A DNA stretch of 64,000 nt from Hygrophila difformis (GCA_030278955.1 JAOANR010000014.1:16060068-16124067); one strand, 5' to 3'; positions 10,919 through 22,890 are shown, numbered from the stretch's first letter. Notes: generated from the sequence alone by a model not told the origin. Translations and numbers: made by a program.

Positions 10919-11961
10919 TACGGGTTCGATTCCCTATGATGTATTTGAGTTCTTGCGGGTTCGATTCCCCAAGGGCGATCGTATGTTTTCCTGCGGGTTC
11001 GATTCCCCAGGACGTGTGTTGATTCCTACGGGTTCGATTCCCTAGGATGTATTGAGTTCTTGCGGGTTCGATTCCCCAAGGGCGATTGTATGTTTTCCTG
11101 CGGAAATATTGATTATAAGGATTGCGGTCACAAGAGCCCTGGTGAATGGTGAACTATAAAAGAAACGAAAAATATTTTGAGAAATGATACTTATGAAATT
11201 GGCTGAGGCCGCCGGATCACCGGCTAAATGATACTTTTGATATTGGCTGCGGCCGCCGGATCACCGGCTAAATGATATATTGTTGAGATGATGGCGTAAC
11301 GGGAAATAAATTAAAAAGCTCAGATTTTATGAAATTGGCTGCGGCCGCCGGATTGCCGGTTAAATTAAATATTGTTGAGATGGTGGCGTATCGGGGAGAA
11401 TTTTTAAAAGCTCAAATTTTTATTTACTTACTTACGGCATCATTCATGTCTTAAATCATGCCATTTATTTATAGTGGATGATTAACTCAAATTGTGAATT
11501 ACCTACAAGAAATGTTTTTATTAAAATTTAATTAAAGGCTTTGAAACCCCTAACCCATGCTATGTGTTAACTTACTCAGCGCGTTTTTGCTGACCCAAAC
11601 CATTTATCCTCTTTTTCTTTCAGAGTTGAAGAATATGCATCATCATATGCATACTGGGAATTTTTGGGGATTACATTATATTTTAAATTTTGCGTTAGAC
11701 TAGAATTTGCATGAACGGGCCTGTTTAACCCGTGTTTTGGCCATGTCGGCCCTTATACTTTATTTCCGCTGCACAATTTATTTTTCTGCTGCAACTTTGA
11801 TGTATTATTTTTAAATTATATATGGATGGGCTGTTTGAATATTTTAAATTCTGAAAAAACCATAGCCTTGCATCTCTTTAGTGAGCTCGGAGAAACCGTG
11901 TCTTGCTAGGAAGGTGTGGCGGTGGCATCCCGGCCTGGGTTACCAAAACCGGGGTGTTACA
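10919..11961 (+). repeat. E4 LTR, 3' portion (interrupted by E3)
   Basis: This is the same family as the E3 LTR but in the opposite orientation: it matches the reverse complement of 7823-8690. It ends CCGGGGTGTTACA at 11961, where E5 integrase coding sequence begins. E3 inserted at 10918/10919, so the rest of E4 lies left of the window. It contains the T-arm-like array, CTATAAAAG at 11154-11162 and three GCGGCCGCCGG hairpins (11203-11364). Confidence 0.9.
10922..11076 (+). repeat. array of five T-arm/B-box-like units in E4 LTR
   Basis: GGGTTCGATTCCC occurs at 10922, 10957, 10994, 11030 and 11064, a 34-37-bp period. Each copy fits the tRNA T-arm and pol III B-box consensus GGTTCGANNCC exactly. 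No tRNA cloverleaf surrounds them. In the E3 copies the C of TTCGA is changed, which breaks the match. Confidence 0.75.
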
Positions 11962-13163
11962 AAAATTGATGCTAAATATTTTATTTGGGATGAACGTTAT
12001 TTGTTTACACTCTGTTCAAATCAGATCATAAGGAGGTGCATCCCTGACGAGGATTTTGAAAAAGTGTTAAAGGCTTGCCACGAAGGACTTGGAGGAGGAC
12101 ATGTTGGACCGAACAGAACAGCTCATAAGGTACTCGAAGGTGGTTTATATTGGCCTAATATTTATCGTGATGCTAGATCATTTGTGCAAAAATGTGATGT
12201 ATGTCAAAGGGCTGGTAATATCACTAAAAGAGATGAAATGCCACTAAAAGGAATTATGCCTGTTGAGTTGTTTGATTTGTGGGGAATTGATTTTATGGAT
12301 CCATTTCCACCATCTAATGGGAAATTGTATATTCTTGTTGCTGTAGAGCATGTATCAAAATGGGTAGAAGCTGAATCATGTGCTTTAAATGATGCTAAAC
12401 AAGTGATTAAATTTCTGAAAAAGCAAATCTTTACTCGTTTTGGTGGCCTAAAGCAATCATTAGTGATGGTGGATCTCATTTTGTCATAGGGCTGTTAATC
12501 AATTGTTGTCTAGATTTCATGTTCATCATAGGATTACAACACCTTATCATCCTCAAGCCAATGGTCAGTAGAAGTCACTAATCGTGATATTAAAAAGATT
12601 TTGGAAGCCACTGTAGGAAAATCTAGAAAGATTGGGCTTTTAAGTTAGATGAAGCATTGTGGGCTTATAGGACAGCTTTTAAAACGCCTATAGGTATGAC
12701 TCCTTTTAAATTGGTTTATGGTAAAGCTTGTCACTTACCTTTTGAACTTGAGTTTAAATCACTTTGGGCTATGAAGAAATTGAATTTTGAATTTAAAGAG
12801 GCTCAAGAAAAAAGGAAAATAGATCTTACTGAATTAGAAGAAATTAGACGTCAAGCGTATGATAATGCTCTAATTTATAAGGAGAGAACAAAGCTTTATC
12901 ATGATAAAATGCTTAGGCCTAAGGTTTTTGAAGCTGGACAATTAGTGCTTTTATATAATTCTAGATTTAAACTATTTCCTGGTAAATTGAAGACAAAATG
13001 GTCAGGGCCTTTTAGGATTGTTAAAGTGTTGGATAATGGTGCAGTAGTTTTAAAAGCTGAAGATGAAAGGGAATTTACTGTAAATGGTCAAAGACTTAAA
13101 CATTATTTTGGAGATGAAGTTAAATTCATCGAACAAATTAATGTTAAGCCTTTGGTTATTTAA
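11962..13163 (+). pseudogene. pol: Athila-like pol fragment: integrase (broken)
   Basis: The frame shows the integrase HHCC zinc motif (ACHEGLGGGH ... KCDVCQRAG), the first catalytic Asp in GIDFMDPF, and the C-terminal [16 protein letters not shown] and VYGKACHLP region typical of the Athila/Tat side of Ty3/gypsy. It has no chromodomain. A frameshift near 12441 throws the second catalytic Asp segment into another frame; at least one more lies near 12570, and an in-frame stop is at 12487-12489. The coherent frame resumes at about 12645 and ends at 13163. The 5' part of pol is missing because E4 is inserted at 11961/11962. Confidence 0.88.
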
Positions 13164-14289
13164 ATCTGCTTATTGAAGTAATTGCATTGCATCTTAATTA
13201 AGTTGAGTTTTTATTTATTAAACTTATAAAAACCAATAAAAATTATAAATGAAAGAAAAAGACAAAAATATTTTGCATTTTATTGTTGAGGTGCTTTTAT
13301 TTGCTTTATTGCTTTTGTTAATTTAAGTTAGATGTGTTTTTATTTTAATTATGTGTTTAAATTTTATGCTATGTTGATTGCATGTGGTCAATAAATTGAG
13401 TAGGACATTGCCTTTGAATTAGAATAAGTAGCAAAATGTTGAGAAATGATGGATTTGTGTGTGCTTGGAGAATTGATCTTGACATGTGTATTTTGACTCG
13501 GTGATGAAGTAAGGAGGAAGACCTATATAGACTAATTAGTTTAAGCGGGGAGAATACTCACCAAGAAGTGTGGAAAGACATACAAAATGAGATCTGACTT
13601 GCTAATTTAAGTAGGAAGAAGTAAATCTCCATGTGAGCAAATTAAGCTTGAATTTCGAGTCCAAAATACCCAGTCAAAGCGCCGAGTGGACTATGTGGCG
13701 CATTAATTCAGCTGGTAGCGCCACTTTCGGCGCCAATTCTGACTCTGGATCGGCTTAGGCGCCACTCCAGCAATGTGGGGCATGAAATGGTCTTCTAGCG
13801 CCATTTTGGCGCATGGTTTGGACAGAACTGTGGTCCGAGTCAAATTGAGGTTCTACACGCGAATTCCACTCTCCTTTCTTCAGCTCACTCAATTTTCAAT
13901 CTTCCATCTTTTAATTGTTATCATCACCTCTTTTCCAGTTAGTGATTAGCATGGGGTCAGAGCTTATTATGGTATTAGTATGTTTAATAAATGGTGTTAT
14001 CTTAGGCACTTTAAGCCTATAGGGCAATAATTTTTCATTAGTTTGCTTATGATAAGTAAATGATATAATGGTAGAGAATATATATCAGTGAATAAGCCCA
14101 TAAACAGAGAGACCTTGGATAACTGAGAATAACAGCAAGAATTTATTATAATATGATGATTATTACAATAATAGATATCTTGAAAATAGAAACATGGAGC
14201 AATAAGGAGTTTAATCCTTAAAAATAACATTAAATTTAATCGAAATTGCTTGAAAAGAGGGGATCGTTCAAGTGAATTAGGGAGAATCT
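13164..14289. other. E5 post-pol noncoding segment
   Basis: AT-rich sequence without a credible sense ORF. It contains a two-unit GCGCCAC palindromic array (13679-13812) followed by a CT-rich, leader-like stretch (13857-13915). No promoter or RNA gene is otherwise recognised. Confidence 0.6.
13679..13812. repeat. GCGCCAC palindromic array 1
   Basis: Two diverged ~80-bp units, each with a GCGCC...GTGG(C/G)GC pair followed by a compact GCGCCA...GGCGC hairpin. This is the weakest of the four E5 arrays, with several arm mismatches. Confidence 0.65.
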
Positions 14290-14787
14290 TCAGAAACGCT
14301 CGGCGGGTGCCTCAAGGGCAATGAGATCATCAAGCTCATCGCGTAGTTCATTCCACGCCGTCTGGAAAACTTCCATTTCAATGTCGTTGTGCCATTTGGA
14401 TTGCACAACACCCTCATAGTCCCTGTTGATCAATTCCAGAGTACGGCGATACTCGCCAATACGCACCCCCAGGTCATTGTCCCTCCAATTCACATGCGCA
14501 ACAAATTCTTGCATGTTATCCCGGCAGTTTTCGAGTAGGGTTATAGCTTCGCGAAATCTAAAGTCGTTGTCGAGTAGTGGAGGGTACTCCGTGAGCAAAC
14601 GCCCTGAAATATCAATTGCTTTATCAAGCGTGCGTTTCCCTCGAAGGGAAAAGTGTAGCTTGTAGATCAGTTTATGCAGCAGGGCATCGAAATCGGTTGC
14701 AGTAGCACCCGAGGGTACCTCATCCACAAGGACGCCATTCAACTCAGAGGCCCAGTTATCCTGTGTGATTTCTGTAGGGTATGCCAT
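14290..14787 (-). CDS. antisense ORF of E5 (165 aa, unknown function)
   Basis: The first ATG of this frame is at 14787 (MAYPTEITQ...), giving 165 aa. The protein is acidic and predicted helical, rich in D/E/R/L, with no signal peptide, membrane segment or motif that I recognise. It lies between pol and the 3' LTR on the strand opposite to pol, where antisense ORFs (aORFs) are known in Tat-lineage elements. A TATA-like TTATAAATT (14901-14909 region, minus strand) lies about 115 nt upstream and is followed by a CT-rich leader. GCGCCAC arrays flank it on both sides. It is intact while the neighbouring pol is broken, which hints at separate constraint, though a 165-codon frame can survive by chance. 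Homology is unverified. Confidence 0.55.
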   Translation of the reverse strand: MAYPTEITQDNWASELNGVLVDEVPSGATATDFDALLHKLIYKLHFSLRGKRTLDKAIDISGRLLTEYPPLLDNDFRFREAITLLENCRDNMQEFVAHVNWRDNDLGVRIGEYRRTLELINRDYEGVVQSKWHNDIEMEVFQTAWNELRDELDDLIALEAPAERF

Positions 14788-14898
14788 ATATGTAATGGAA
14801 TGTAGCAAATATAGGAAGACGTTGGAACTGATGAGTGTGTGCGGTCACTTAAAAGAAGTAATGAATTGTGTTTCAATGAAGAATGAGAGAGGAGCAGA

Positions 14899-14912
14899 AG
14901 AATTTATAATAA
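14899..14912 (-). promoter_or_regulatory. TATA-like box of the antisense ORF
   Basis: The minus strand reads TTATTATAAATTCTTC, followed by a CT-rich segment and the ATG at 14787. Spacing is compatible with a plant core promoter. Weak evidence on its own. Confidence 0.4.
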
Positions 14913-15063
14913 CTATTTAAGTCCTAATTTTAGAAGAGAGAAGTCCGAGTAAGGGGGTAGGCTTGAGTGAAATCTGCTCTAAATCTAAATTAGGGAGATT
15001 GATTCAATTTTCCACTTAGACTGGGTGTTAGCAGAAAATTCGAGCTCAAAAAGACTCAGTTTA

Positions 15064-15300
15064 GGCGCCACCTCTTCATTGTGGCGCTTAGAATCAAGTC
15101 CGAGCGCCAATAAATGCGCCGAAATTGAACTCGGATTTATTGCCTTCAGTTTTTGCGCCACACATACAGTGTGGCGCATAAAATCACTTCGGAGCGCCAA
15201 AAATTGCACCACTTTCAGACTTAGAAAATTTCTTGATCCAAAAATGCGCCGCATCAACTGTGCGGCGCCTAAAAGGTGGTTCATGCGCCACTTTTGGCGC
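15064..15300. repeat. GCGCCAC palindromic array 2
   Basis: Three ~85-bp units. Each has a first hairpin (GCGCCACAC...GTGTGGCGC or GCGCCGCA...TGCGGCGC, both perfect) and a TAAAA-containing spacer, then a second GCGCCA...GCGCC pair. The last hairpin is GCGCCA-cttt-TGGCGC. The arms differ between units but stay complementary. Confidence 0.8.
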
Positions 15301-16346
15301 CTGACCCAGCGGGTCAGGATCCTTGTAATACCATAGAAATTACACGAAATAATTGTAATTCACTAAAGAGACTTTTATTAAATATTTAATCACTTGCTTA
15401 AAAAATTAGTATATTGATTTTTCTACAAAACAACACTTGAAAAACTATATATGTAAATTTGTCTTTTCCAAAAGAAATATGAATTTCAATATCATGGGTA
15501 ATAGAATTATATAGTTTATGGAATATTTTTTTTAAATCTATTTTTTAAATTATATATATAAGTTTTTATATATATACACATTGGTCTTGAAAATTATTAT
15601 GAGGATAGTATGTGAATATTTTAAGTACTTTGATATTCATTATGGAATAAATTTTTATAAAAATAAAAGTATGAGTTTTTTTATGTGAATCTATGAGAAT
15701 TAACTTTTATATATAAGAAAATATATTCATAGATTATAATTTTTATTTGATGATGACATGAAGACTTTGTGGTTTGAGTATTGTTATGAATAAAATAAAA
15801 CCATGCAAGTATATTATTATTATCTTTTTGAAAGCACATTAATATAAATACAATACTTGAAATAAATAAATAAATATTATATTATCATATCCAACTCATT
15901 GAGTATAAATGCATGCCACTAAATAATGGCAAGAATAATGATTTTTGTAGACAAGCTAATACTTCAATCATTTTCATGATACACTACTTACACAAATATA
16001 AGGTTAAAAGCAATTGCAAGAAATTTTCTTCCTAAACAAATAGATGAAAAATCCACATGATTAACAAGTGTCTTGGATGAATGGCTAGCAAAGAAAGGTG
16101 ATCAATTATCTCTTGAACCCACCAAGATTAATAGCCTCCATAATAGGCAAACCATTATGTTAATAGACAACATGATGGACAAAATTAATAGCCTCCCAAA
16201 TTAATAGCCTCTTTGTTAGGCTATAAGGACCAAATGAGTGGATACAAATATTCTAACCATTATTGCTCAAGACACACTTAATTGGATGATTGGTGAGGTT
16301 GTAATCACTCTCACAATGTGTCATGTTCAATTGTTCAAATCTTAGC

Positions 16347-16356
16347 CTATAAATAG
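16347..16356 (+). promoter_or_regulatory. E6 LTR TATA box
   Basis: CTATAAATAG followed by AGGG, a textbook plant TATA box; it is repeated in the 3' LTR at 29578-29587. It predicts a transcript start near 16380 and puts the intron-like segment about 330 nt into the transcript. Confidence 0.7.
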
Positions 16357-16706
16357 AGGGAGTTTCTAGCCTTCAAACACACCAATCTTATCCATCTCAT
16401 TAGCCAAATTCACTACCCATTTTATTCTTCAAAGTTCTCCCACATAGTGAGCATATCTTAAGGATTGTGGAATCTTGTAGGCTTGGCAACCTTCATCATT
16501 CTAAGAGTTCTAACTCTTCTCAACACTTGGTTAGTAAGATATCATCCTTGAAACTTGTATCTTAGAGATCTAAATCTTTTATTTTTATACTATAAATTGA
16601 TTTCCCTCTATTTGTCGAATTTCAGCGAAACCCGTAATTTGTGCTGCGAATCTTGTGTCATAACGGCCATTATCTTTGAATCACCTTGCTCTTATACATC
16701 AATTCA

Positions 16707-18058
16707 GTAAGTTAACACTCTCTAATCCAAGTTTTGGAGATCCCAATCCATGTTTTAAGAGTACAAAATTAGAATTTTCCCATTATACCAAAATCTGTCA
16801 ATTTTTCGTTTACGTAAAGATCCATCTTTTTAAACCATTTTGGTTCATTATCCCTCAAAGTTTCCTTCATAAAACTTGTTCCTTATTGAGTTGAGTATCT
16901 TTCTGGAAAATTTTATAATTTTTAGAACTCATATGAAAAAGTTATGGGATCCACTTTATCGAAAGGTCGAAATCTCTTTTTGATAAATTCTAAGAAATGA
17001 GTGTTTCTGAAATCCTCGTTTTTGAAGGTCTTAAGTGTTTCAAACCCAAAAAGTTTATTCATGAAAAATATTTATCTATGTGTTATCTACCTCGTGGTAA
17101 AATTTTAGAATTTTTGGTTGCGAATTACTATTTTTAAAACCTTTTGATAATTTTAGAGTCACTATTGAATTTCTGGCAGAATACATGTTCTGAAAAGAAC
17201 TCAATTTTTGAAATGTTTCCATACCTTATTTTGAAAAGTGTAAAACATGAAACTTGTTCAACTATGTGTTGAGTATCTACAGTTTAAATTTCATAGCAAT
17301 CGCCTTTCATATGAATTTTTAAACCGACTTGGCGTAAACTGCGATGTTGGACTTGATTTTTGGTCCAAATGAGAAATTGTTGGATTTTGAGATCCATGAA
17401 ATGATATTTCTATATTTATGAGATATTGATATGGGAGTTAAATGTTGAAATGATATTTGGCATTATTGAATGCCCTTGTGATGACGTTACTCCCTTGAGA
17501 TTGTTGAAAACTCTTTTAAAGAGGATATTATGTGGAAAATTGTGGAAAACTCTTTTAAATCCATTGTGCACTATTAACTTGAGTAAGATGCCATACTTGA
17601 TAGAGGGCTAATGTACTAGGGATGTGTCTTGCGGGGCCTCCCCCTCTAAATATGCCAAGACGGCATTGTTGATAAATTGTGCCAAAACGGCGTTGTTGCA
17701 TGTATGAGTCTATACTCTTGGGTGTATCCGTGATGGGTTACCCAAGGCTCCGGAGTGTGTCTGTATATGAGTCCGCTGCATGCTGATCATGACTTATGAT
17801 CGATATGATACGATATGATATGATATATGGAAAATGGTGTCCTCTTGTGCATAGTTGCTACAATGGTAAGAATGAAAGTTATTTATTTTGTTAAAGGTAA
17901 TGTGTGTGATCATTTTAAAAGAAAAAGTGAAAATTATTATTATTATTATTATGTTTGAGTGTCAACCACTATTTTAAAACCCACTTCTTAAAGTGGAGCG
18001 GGTTGACTTACTCAGTACCATTGTACTGATAAAAAGTTGTTGCGTTCTCTTTTTACAG
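16707..18058 (+). other. intron-like segment inside E6 LTR
   Basis: The donor-like CA|GTAAGTTAAC is at 16707 and the acceptor-like CTCTTTTTACAG ends at 18058. TTGACTTACTCAG about 45 nt upstream could serve as branch point. Length 1352 nt. The same signals appear in the other LTR families of the window. Splicing is inferred. Confidence 0.5.
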
Positions 18059-18416
18059 ATATTGGAGCTGACATATGAACTGCATCTCATGACATGAGCA
18101 TTTGGGGATGGGATTACCTTTCATCAAAAGATTGTTTCTTTAAGGAACCACGTACTTTTAAATATTAATGTCCTATATATTGCCTTTAGTTTATGCTTCC
18201 GCGTGAGAAAGAACAATGATTCTGGTATTAAGTACTTTAAATTTTCTTATGTCTATATTTTATAAAATTGGCAATTATTTTTAAAGTTCATACTACAAAA
18301 ATTTGTATTTAGCCGTAGCACTTGTCAATTAAGTTAGCCAAAGGGCGAGCCTGACTGACAAGTGTGGCGGTAACATTCTGAAACCTTATGAGGATGAATT
18401 TCGAGGTGTTACAGAG

Positions 18417-18427
18417 TGGTATCAGAG
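18417..18427 (+). other. E6 primer-binding site
   Basis: TGGTATCAGAG, 3 nt after the LTR end; initiator Met-tRNA type, slightly shorter match than in E7/E8. Confidence 0.85.
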
Positions 18428-19145
18428 GGTATTTTTAAACTCTAAGTATTTGTAAACTGTTAAATATAGAACTGCATGAGGTGATTCTGTCTAAGGAGTC
18501 TGGTTTTTAAAGATTGCCCGTCAGCCGGTGGCTCTACCAGAGTCTTTCCTGGGAATCAACTTTGTAGCTCTATATTTTAACTAGTTGGCAAATTACTTAG
18601 AAGGCGGTACCCTCTAATCTTAGCATTTCTTGGTTAAGTTAGCAACAAGGCGAGCTTGACTAAGGGATGCGACAGTTTAACTCCGGTTTATGGATTTAAA
18701 AAAAAAAAGTCCATTTTGAGAAAGAAATATGCAAAATATTTTTCAAAGGCCCATATGGGTTATGTTAAATTTTGAAACTTAGAAATTATTTTTGGGGTGG
18801 GAACATATGCATTCATGAGCATGCATCATTTTCAATAAAATTTAAAAAAAATAAAATAAAATAAAAAAATAAAATAAAATAAAATAAAATAAAATATTGT
18901 TATGATATACTAAGTCAGTTGACCTTATCATAAGTGCTCTTTTTAAATTCTCTATCTTGTAATATTTTCTAGATTTATGAAATAAAGCTTGTTATTTCAT
19001 TCCTTCTGGTTAATCTCTAAATAAAGTCATACTCCTAACTTAGACATTTCTGCGTTAACTCATCCTTATTCTATGACCTAACGAGTTTTAGGGCATAATC
19101 ATCCCTTAGACTTGAACTCACTCTTGCTTAACCATCCTTAGCAGA
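18428..19145 (+). other. E6 leader between primer-binding site and gag
   Basis: AT-rich untranslated leader. A degenerate U5-like segment ('agttagcaacaaggcgagcttgac') recurs near 18640. An (AAAAT)n microsatellite occupies about 18841-18897. No ORF. Confidence 0.7.
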
Positions 19146-22100
19146 ATGGCACCCCGTGCAAGGACTAGAAAAACCCTCCGAAGTGTTAATGCCCTCAACA
19201 ACATGGAGCCACACCAAAATCCGAACATGACTAACCACGAAGTGCCAGCAGCACAGGGTGTATCCAATCAACAAGCTGTACCACCTGCACACAACATATA
19301 TCACCCTGACATCATCAACAATGAGGGCGTTGGACACAACATGGTACCTCCTAATCAGGGAGCACCCAACAACAAAACCCCTCAGAATCAAAACACGCCA
19401 AACTCGCTTGACAATGATCGCCTAAGGATCATTGAGCAAATGCTCATTGCCTTGGGTCAGGGTCAAATTAATCAAGCCACAGCAGCTGTGCCACCACCTC
19501 AAGCCCAGCTCAATCACCTAGCAGTGGTGAACCAATATAGACCACCTCGTTATGATGGGCAGGAGGACCCTACTAAATTGGAGGATTGGATAAAAAGTTT
19601 TAACAAGCTACTCGAGGCGACTCATTTCCCAGATGAGCAGAAGATTACTGTAGCCTCGTACTTTTTAGGAGGTGATGCAGATGACTGGTGGCAGTTACAG
19701 AAGAGAGAGCTAGATGATGATGAGGAGTATACATGGGAAAACTTTACAGAAGCTCTAAGAGAAAGGTTTTACCCGATGAGTACCAAAGCAGCAATGTATG
19801 AAGAGTATCTATCGTTACGACAAGGAGCACAATCTGTACAAGAATACTATGTCAGATTCAAGGAGTTAGTCAGATTTGCTCCTAAGCTAGTCTCCACCGA
19901 TGCCGAGAAGGTACAGAAGTTCGAAATGGGATTAAACCTCTCCATTAGAGAAGTGGTGGCTTGAGTTCAGTATCCTACCCTCCAAGCGATCTACGATCGA
20001 GCTGTCGCAGTTTCTCGTGTACAACAGATGAAGAGAAAAGCCGGGGAGTCTAGCTGCGGGTTCCAAGGACAGGACAAGAGGATTCGGGACAACCGAGGAA
20101 GCAGCAGCAACAACAACCAACTCAGCAACAATAAAGGCAATATTCGAGGTGGGCAGAATCGACCTGTCCAGGGAAACAAAGGAGGGGGCAACAATGGTAC
20201 TAGAAACCATGAAGGGTACATACCACAATGCCCAAAATGCAACAAGCCCCACTTGGCTAGAGGATGCCCCAAGCCGGGTACATGTTATAGATGTGGCCGA
20301 GAAGGTCATATGAGGAAGGAGTGTAAGACCCGCATTGAAAATATTACAAAAAGAGATGACCTTATCAATATCCCCACTCAGCCAAATAATCAGGATGTGC
20401 GAAACGGAAATAATCAAGGACAGAGGCCTCAGCAAAATAGAAACCAACAAGGGAACCATGGAGCACCTATAGGGCGGCTCCATGTTATTAATCAGGCAGA
20501 TCTTTCAACTCAAGGGGATGTGATAACAGGTACATTTACGGCTTTAAGTGTGCCTCTTAAGGTTTTATTCGATTCTGGAGCAAGTTGTTTGTTTATCTCT
20601 TCTAGAATCTTGCCTGAATTAGAGATGCCAAAACCTAAAATGATTAACTTAGGAATTCAGTTGCCTTCGGGAAAAATTGTATCGTGCACCAAACGATACG
20701 ATGGGATTCCTATAGTCATTAAGAACCTTGAGTTCTATGCAAACTTAGTAGAATTTGACCTTAAAGATTTTGATATTATATTGGGAATGGATTGGCTTAC
20801 CCAATATAAAGCTGTAATTGAGTGTCAGAAACACAAAATTACACTGTCTAAGACGAGAGGCAAAAAGGTCAACTACTATGTCCAACTCCCCAAACGTAAG
20901 ACTAAGGTAGTAAATGCCTTAAAATTTTATAGTCTTATGCAGAAAGGATATATGCTTTATGCATGCTATATCCATAACCTCAAGTTAAAGGAGAATAAAA
21001 TTGATGACATTCCAGTAGTGAGGGAGTATCCAGATGTATTCCCAGAAGAAATTCCTGGAATGCCTCCGGAACGTGAAGTCGAGTTTACAATCGATCTACT
21101 TCCCGGAACAGAACCTGTATCAAAAGCTCCTTATCGCATGGCAACCCTAGAAATGAATGAACTCAAGGAGCAACTTGAGGAATTATTACAAAAGGGGTAT
21201 ATACGACCTAGCACGTCGCCGTGGGGAGTACCAGTCTTATTCGTCAAGAAGAAAGATGGAGGGTTATGTCTTTGTATCGATTATAGAGGTTTAAATCAGG
21301 TAACGGTTAAAAACAAATACCCGTTACCTAGGATTGATGACCTTTTCGATCAACTTAAAGGTGCAACGGTATTCTCCAAGATAGATTTGCGATCCGGTTA
21401 TCATCAACTGCGAATCGCTGAAAAGGATATTCCGAAAACTGCTTTCAGGACACGTTATGGACATTACGAATTTACAGTGATGTCCTTTGGGCTAACAAAT
21501 GCCCCAGCAGTATTCATGAATCTCAAGAATGATGTGTTTCGAGAATTTTTAGATCAATGTGTAGTCATTTTCATCGACGACATCTTGATCTATTCAAAGA
21601 GCAATGAAGAGCATGAGCAACACTTGCATCAGGAGCTAGAGACATTAAGGAAACACCAACTCTATGCCAAGTTGTCCAAGTGTGACTTTTGGCTAGAAAA
21701 AGTAGCATTTTTAGGCCACGTTGTATCAGCTGATGGAGTTTCTGTTGACCCAGCAAAAATATCAGCAATCACCGAGTGGCCTACGCCTACTAATCAAACA
21801 GAAGTGAGAAGTTTTCTTGGACTGGCTGGATATTACAGGAGGTTCGTCAAGGACTTTTCCAAAGTTGCACGACCTCTGACTCAACTTTTGAAGAAAGGCT
21901 TGAAGTATGAATGGACAGAAAAGTGTGAATCATCATTTCAAGAGTTAAAGAAACGCCTCACAACAGCACCAATTTTAACATTGCCAACAGAGAATGGAGA
22001 TTTTGAAGTGTATAGTGACGCTTCAAAAGAGGGGCTAGGGTGTGTTTTAATGCAACAACAACAAGTCATTGCATATGCATCACGACAATTGAAGCCTCAT

Positions 22101-22890
22101 GAGGAGAATTATCCAACGCACGACCTAGAATTAGCAGCGGTAGTGTTCGCATTAAAGATTTGGCGACACTACTTGTATGGACGAACTTGTCGGATATTCA
22201 CCGACCACAAGAGCCTTAAGTACATATTTACTCAGAAGGAGTTAAACATGAGGCAACGCAGATGGTTAGAGTTGATCAAGGATTATGATTTGGACATCGC
22301 CTACCATGAAAGGAAAGCTAATGTGGTCGCAGATGCGTTGAGCCGCAAGACTCGACACGTGGCAAATACTCTTATCTTACCTTCGAAACTGTATATTGAC
22401 TTGGTCAAGGTAGATACGGAGCTAGTCCATTATGGAACTGTGGAAAATGTCATTAATGCTATGACCATTGAATCTACAGTATTTGATGAAATACGCAGTG
22501 CTCAACCAGGCGACATAAAGCTTGAAAGGATCAAGAAGAAGGTTGCTGAAGGAAAAGCAATTGGTTTTGCAATCCATAAGGATGGAAGCATTCGCTTCAA
22601 AGGAAGATGGTGCGTACCACATAAATGCGTAGAGCTAAAACGAAGATTAATGGAAGAAGGCCACAACACCCCATATTCAGTACATCCAGGGGGTGATAAG
22701 CTTTATAAGGATTTAAAGAAGGTTTATTGGTGGCCAAGGATGAAGAATGAGGTTGTTGAGTTTGTGGCTAGATGTTTAACCTGTCAAAAGGTTAAAGCAG
22801 TACGTCAGAAGCCCTTAGGACTCATGAAACCATTGGAAATCCCGAGTTGGAAATGGGATAGTATATCAATGGATTTTGTTTCAGGACTAC
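19146..22890 (+). pseudogene. gag-pol: E6 gag-pol polyprotein, 5' part
   Basis: A single frame from the ATG at 19146 encodes gag and pol as one polyprotein. Domains in order: retrotransposon gag (about residues 135-270), two CCHC knuckles (20230-20333; [14 protein letters not shown] is canonical), aspartic protease DSGAS (20571), reverse transcriptase with FIDD at 21570-21581, RNase H (YSDAS near 22010, DALSRK near 22330), and the integrase HHCC zinc motif and first catalytic Asp (SMDF near 22870). One in-frame TGA at 19962-19964 interrupts gag before the knuckles, where the E8 and E9 paralogues have sense codons. The frame is then cut at 22890 by an insertion that duplicated ACTAC. It supplies the enzymes expected of the autonomous partner of E3/E7/E8, but this copy is dead. 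Confidence 0.93.

Larger units (their letters stand above)
15324..18413 (+). repeat. E6 5' LTR (3090 bp)
   Basis: It starts TGTAATACCATAGAAATT and ends TTTCGAGGTGTTACA. It carries a TATA box (16347-16356), a donor-like GTAAGTTAAC (16707) and an acceptor-like TTTTTACAG (18058). A diverged 'gggtgtatccgtgatgggtta' element lies near 17720, related to the E7 repeats. A short (TTA)n run lies at about 17935-17952. The ORFs in it are short and not credible. Confidence 0.95.

Noticed and set aside
10922..11076. tRNA genes
   Set aside because: Only T-arm-like words are present; there is no acceptor stem, D-arm or anticodon arm at tRNA spacing.
19962..19964. programmed stop readthrough between gag and pol in E6
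   Set aside because: The TGA lies before the zinc knuckles, in the middle of gag, and the E8 and E9 paralogues have sense codons there; a plain nonsense mutation is simpler.
19932..20483. minus-strand ORF opposite E6 gag
   Set aside because: It is a shadow of the gag reading frame; the plus strand carries clear gag and zinc-knuckle homology.
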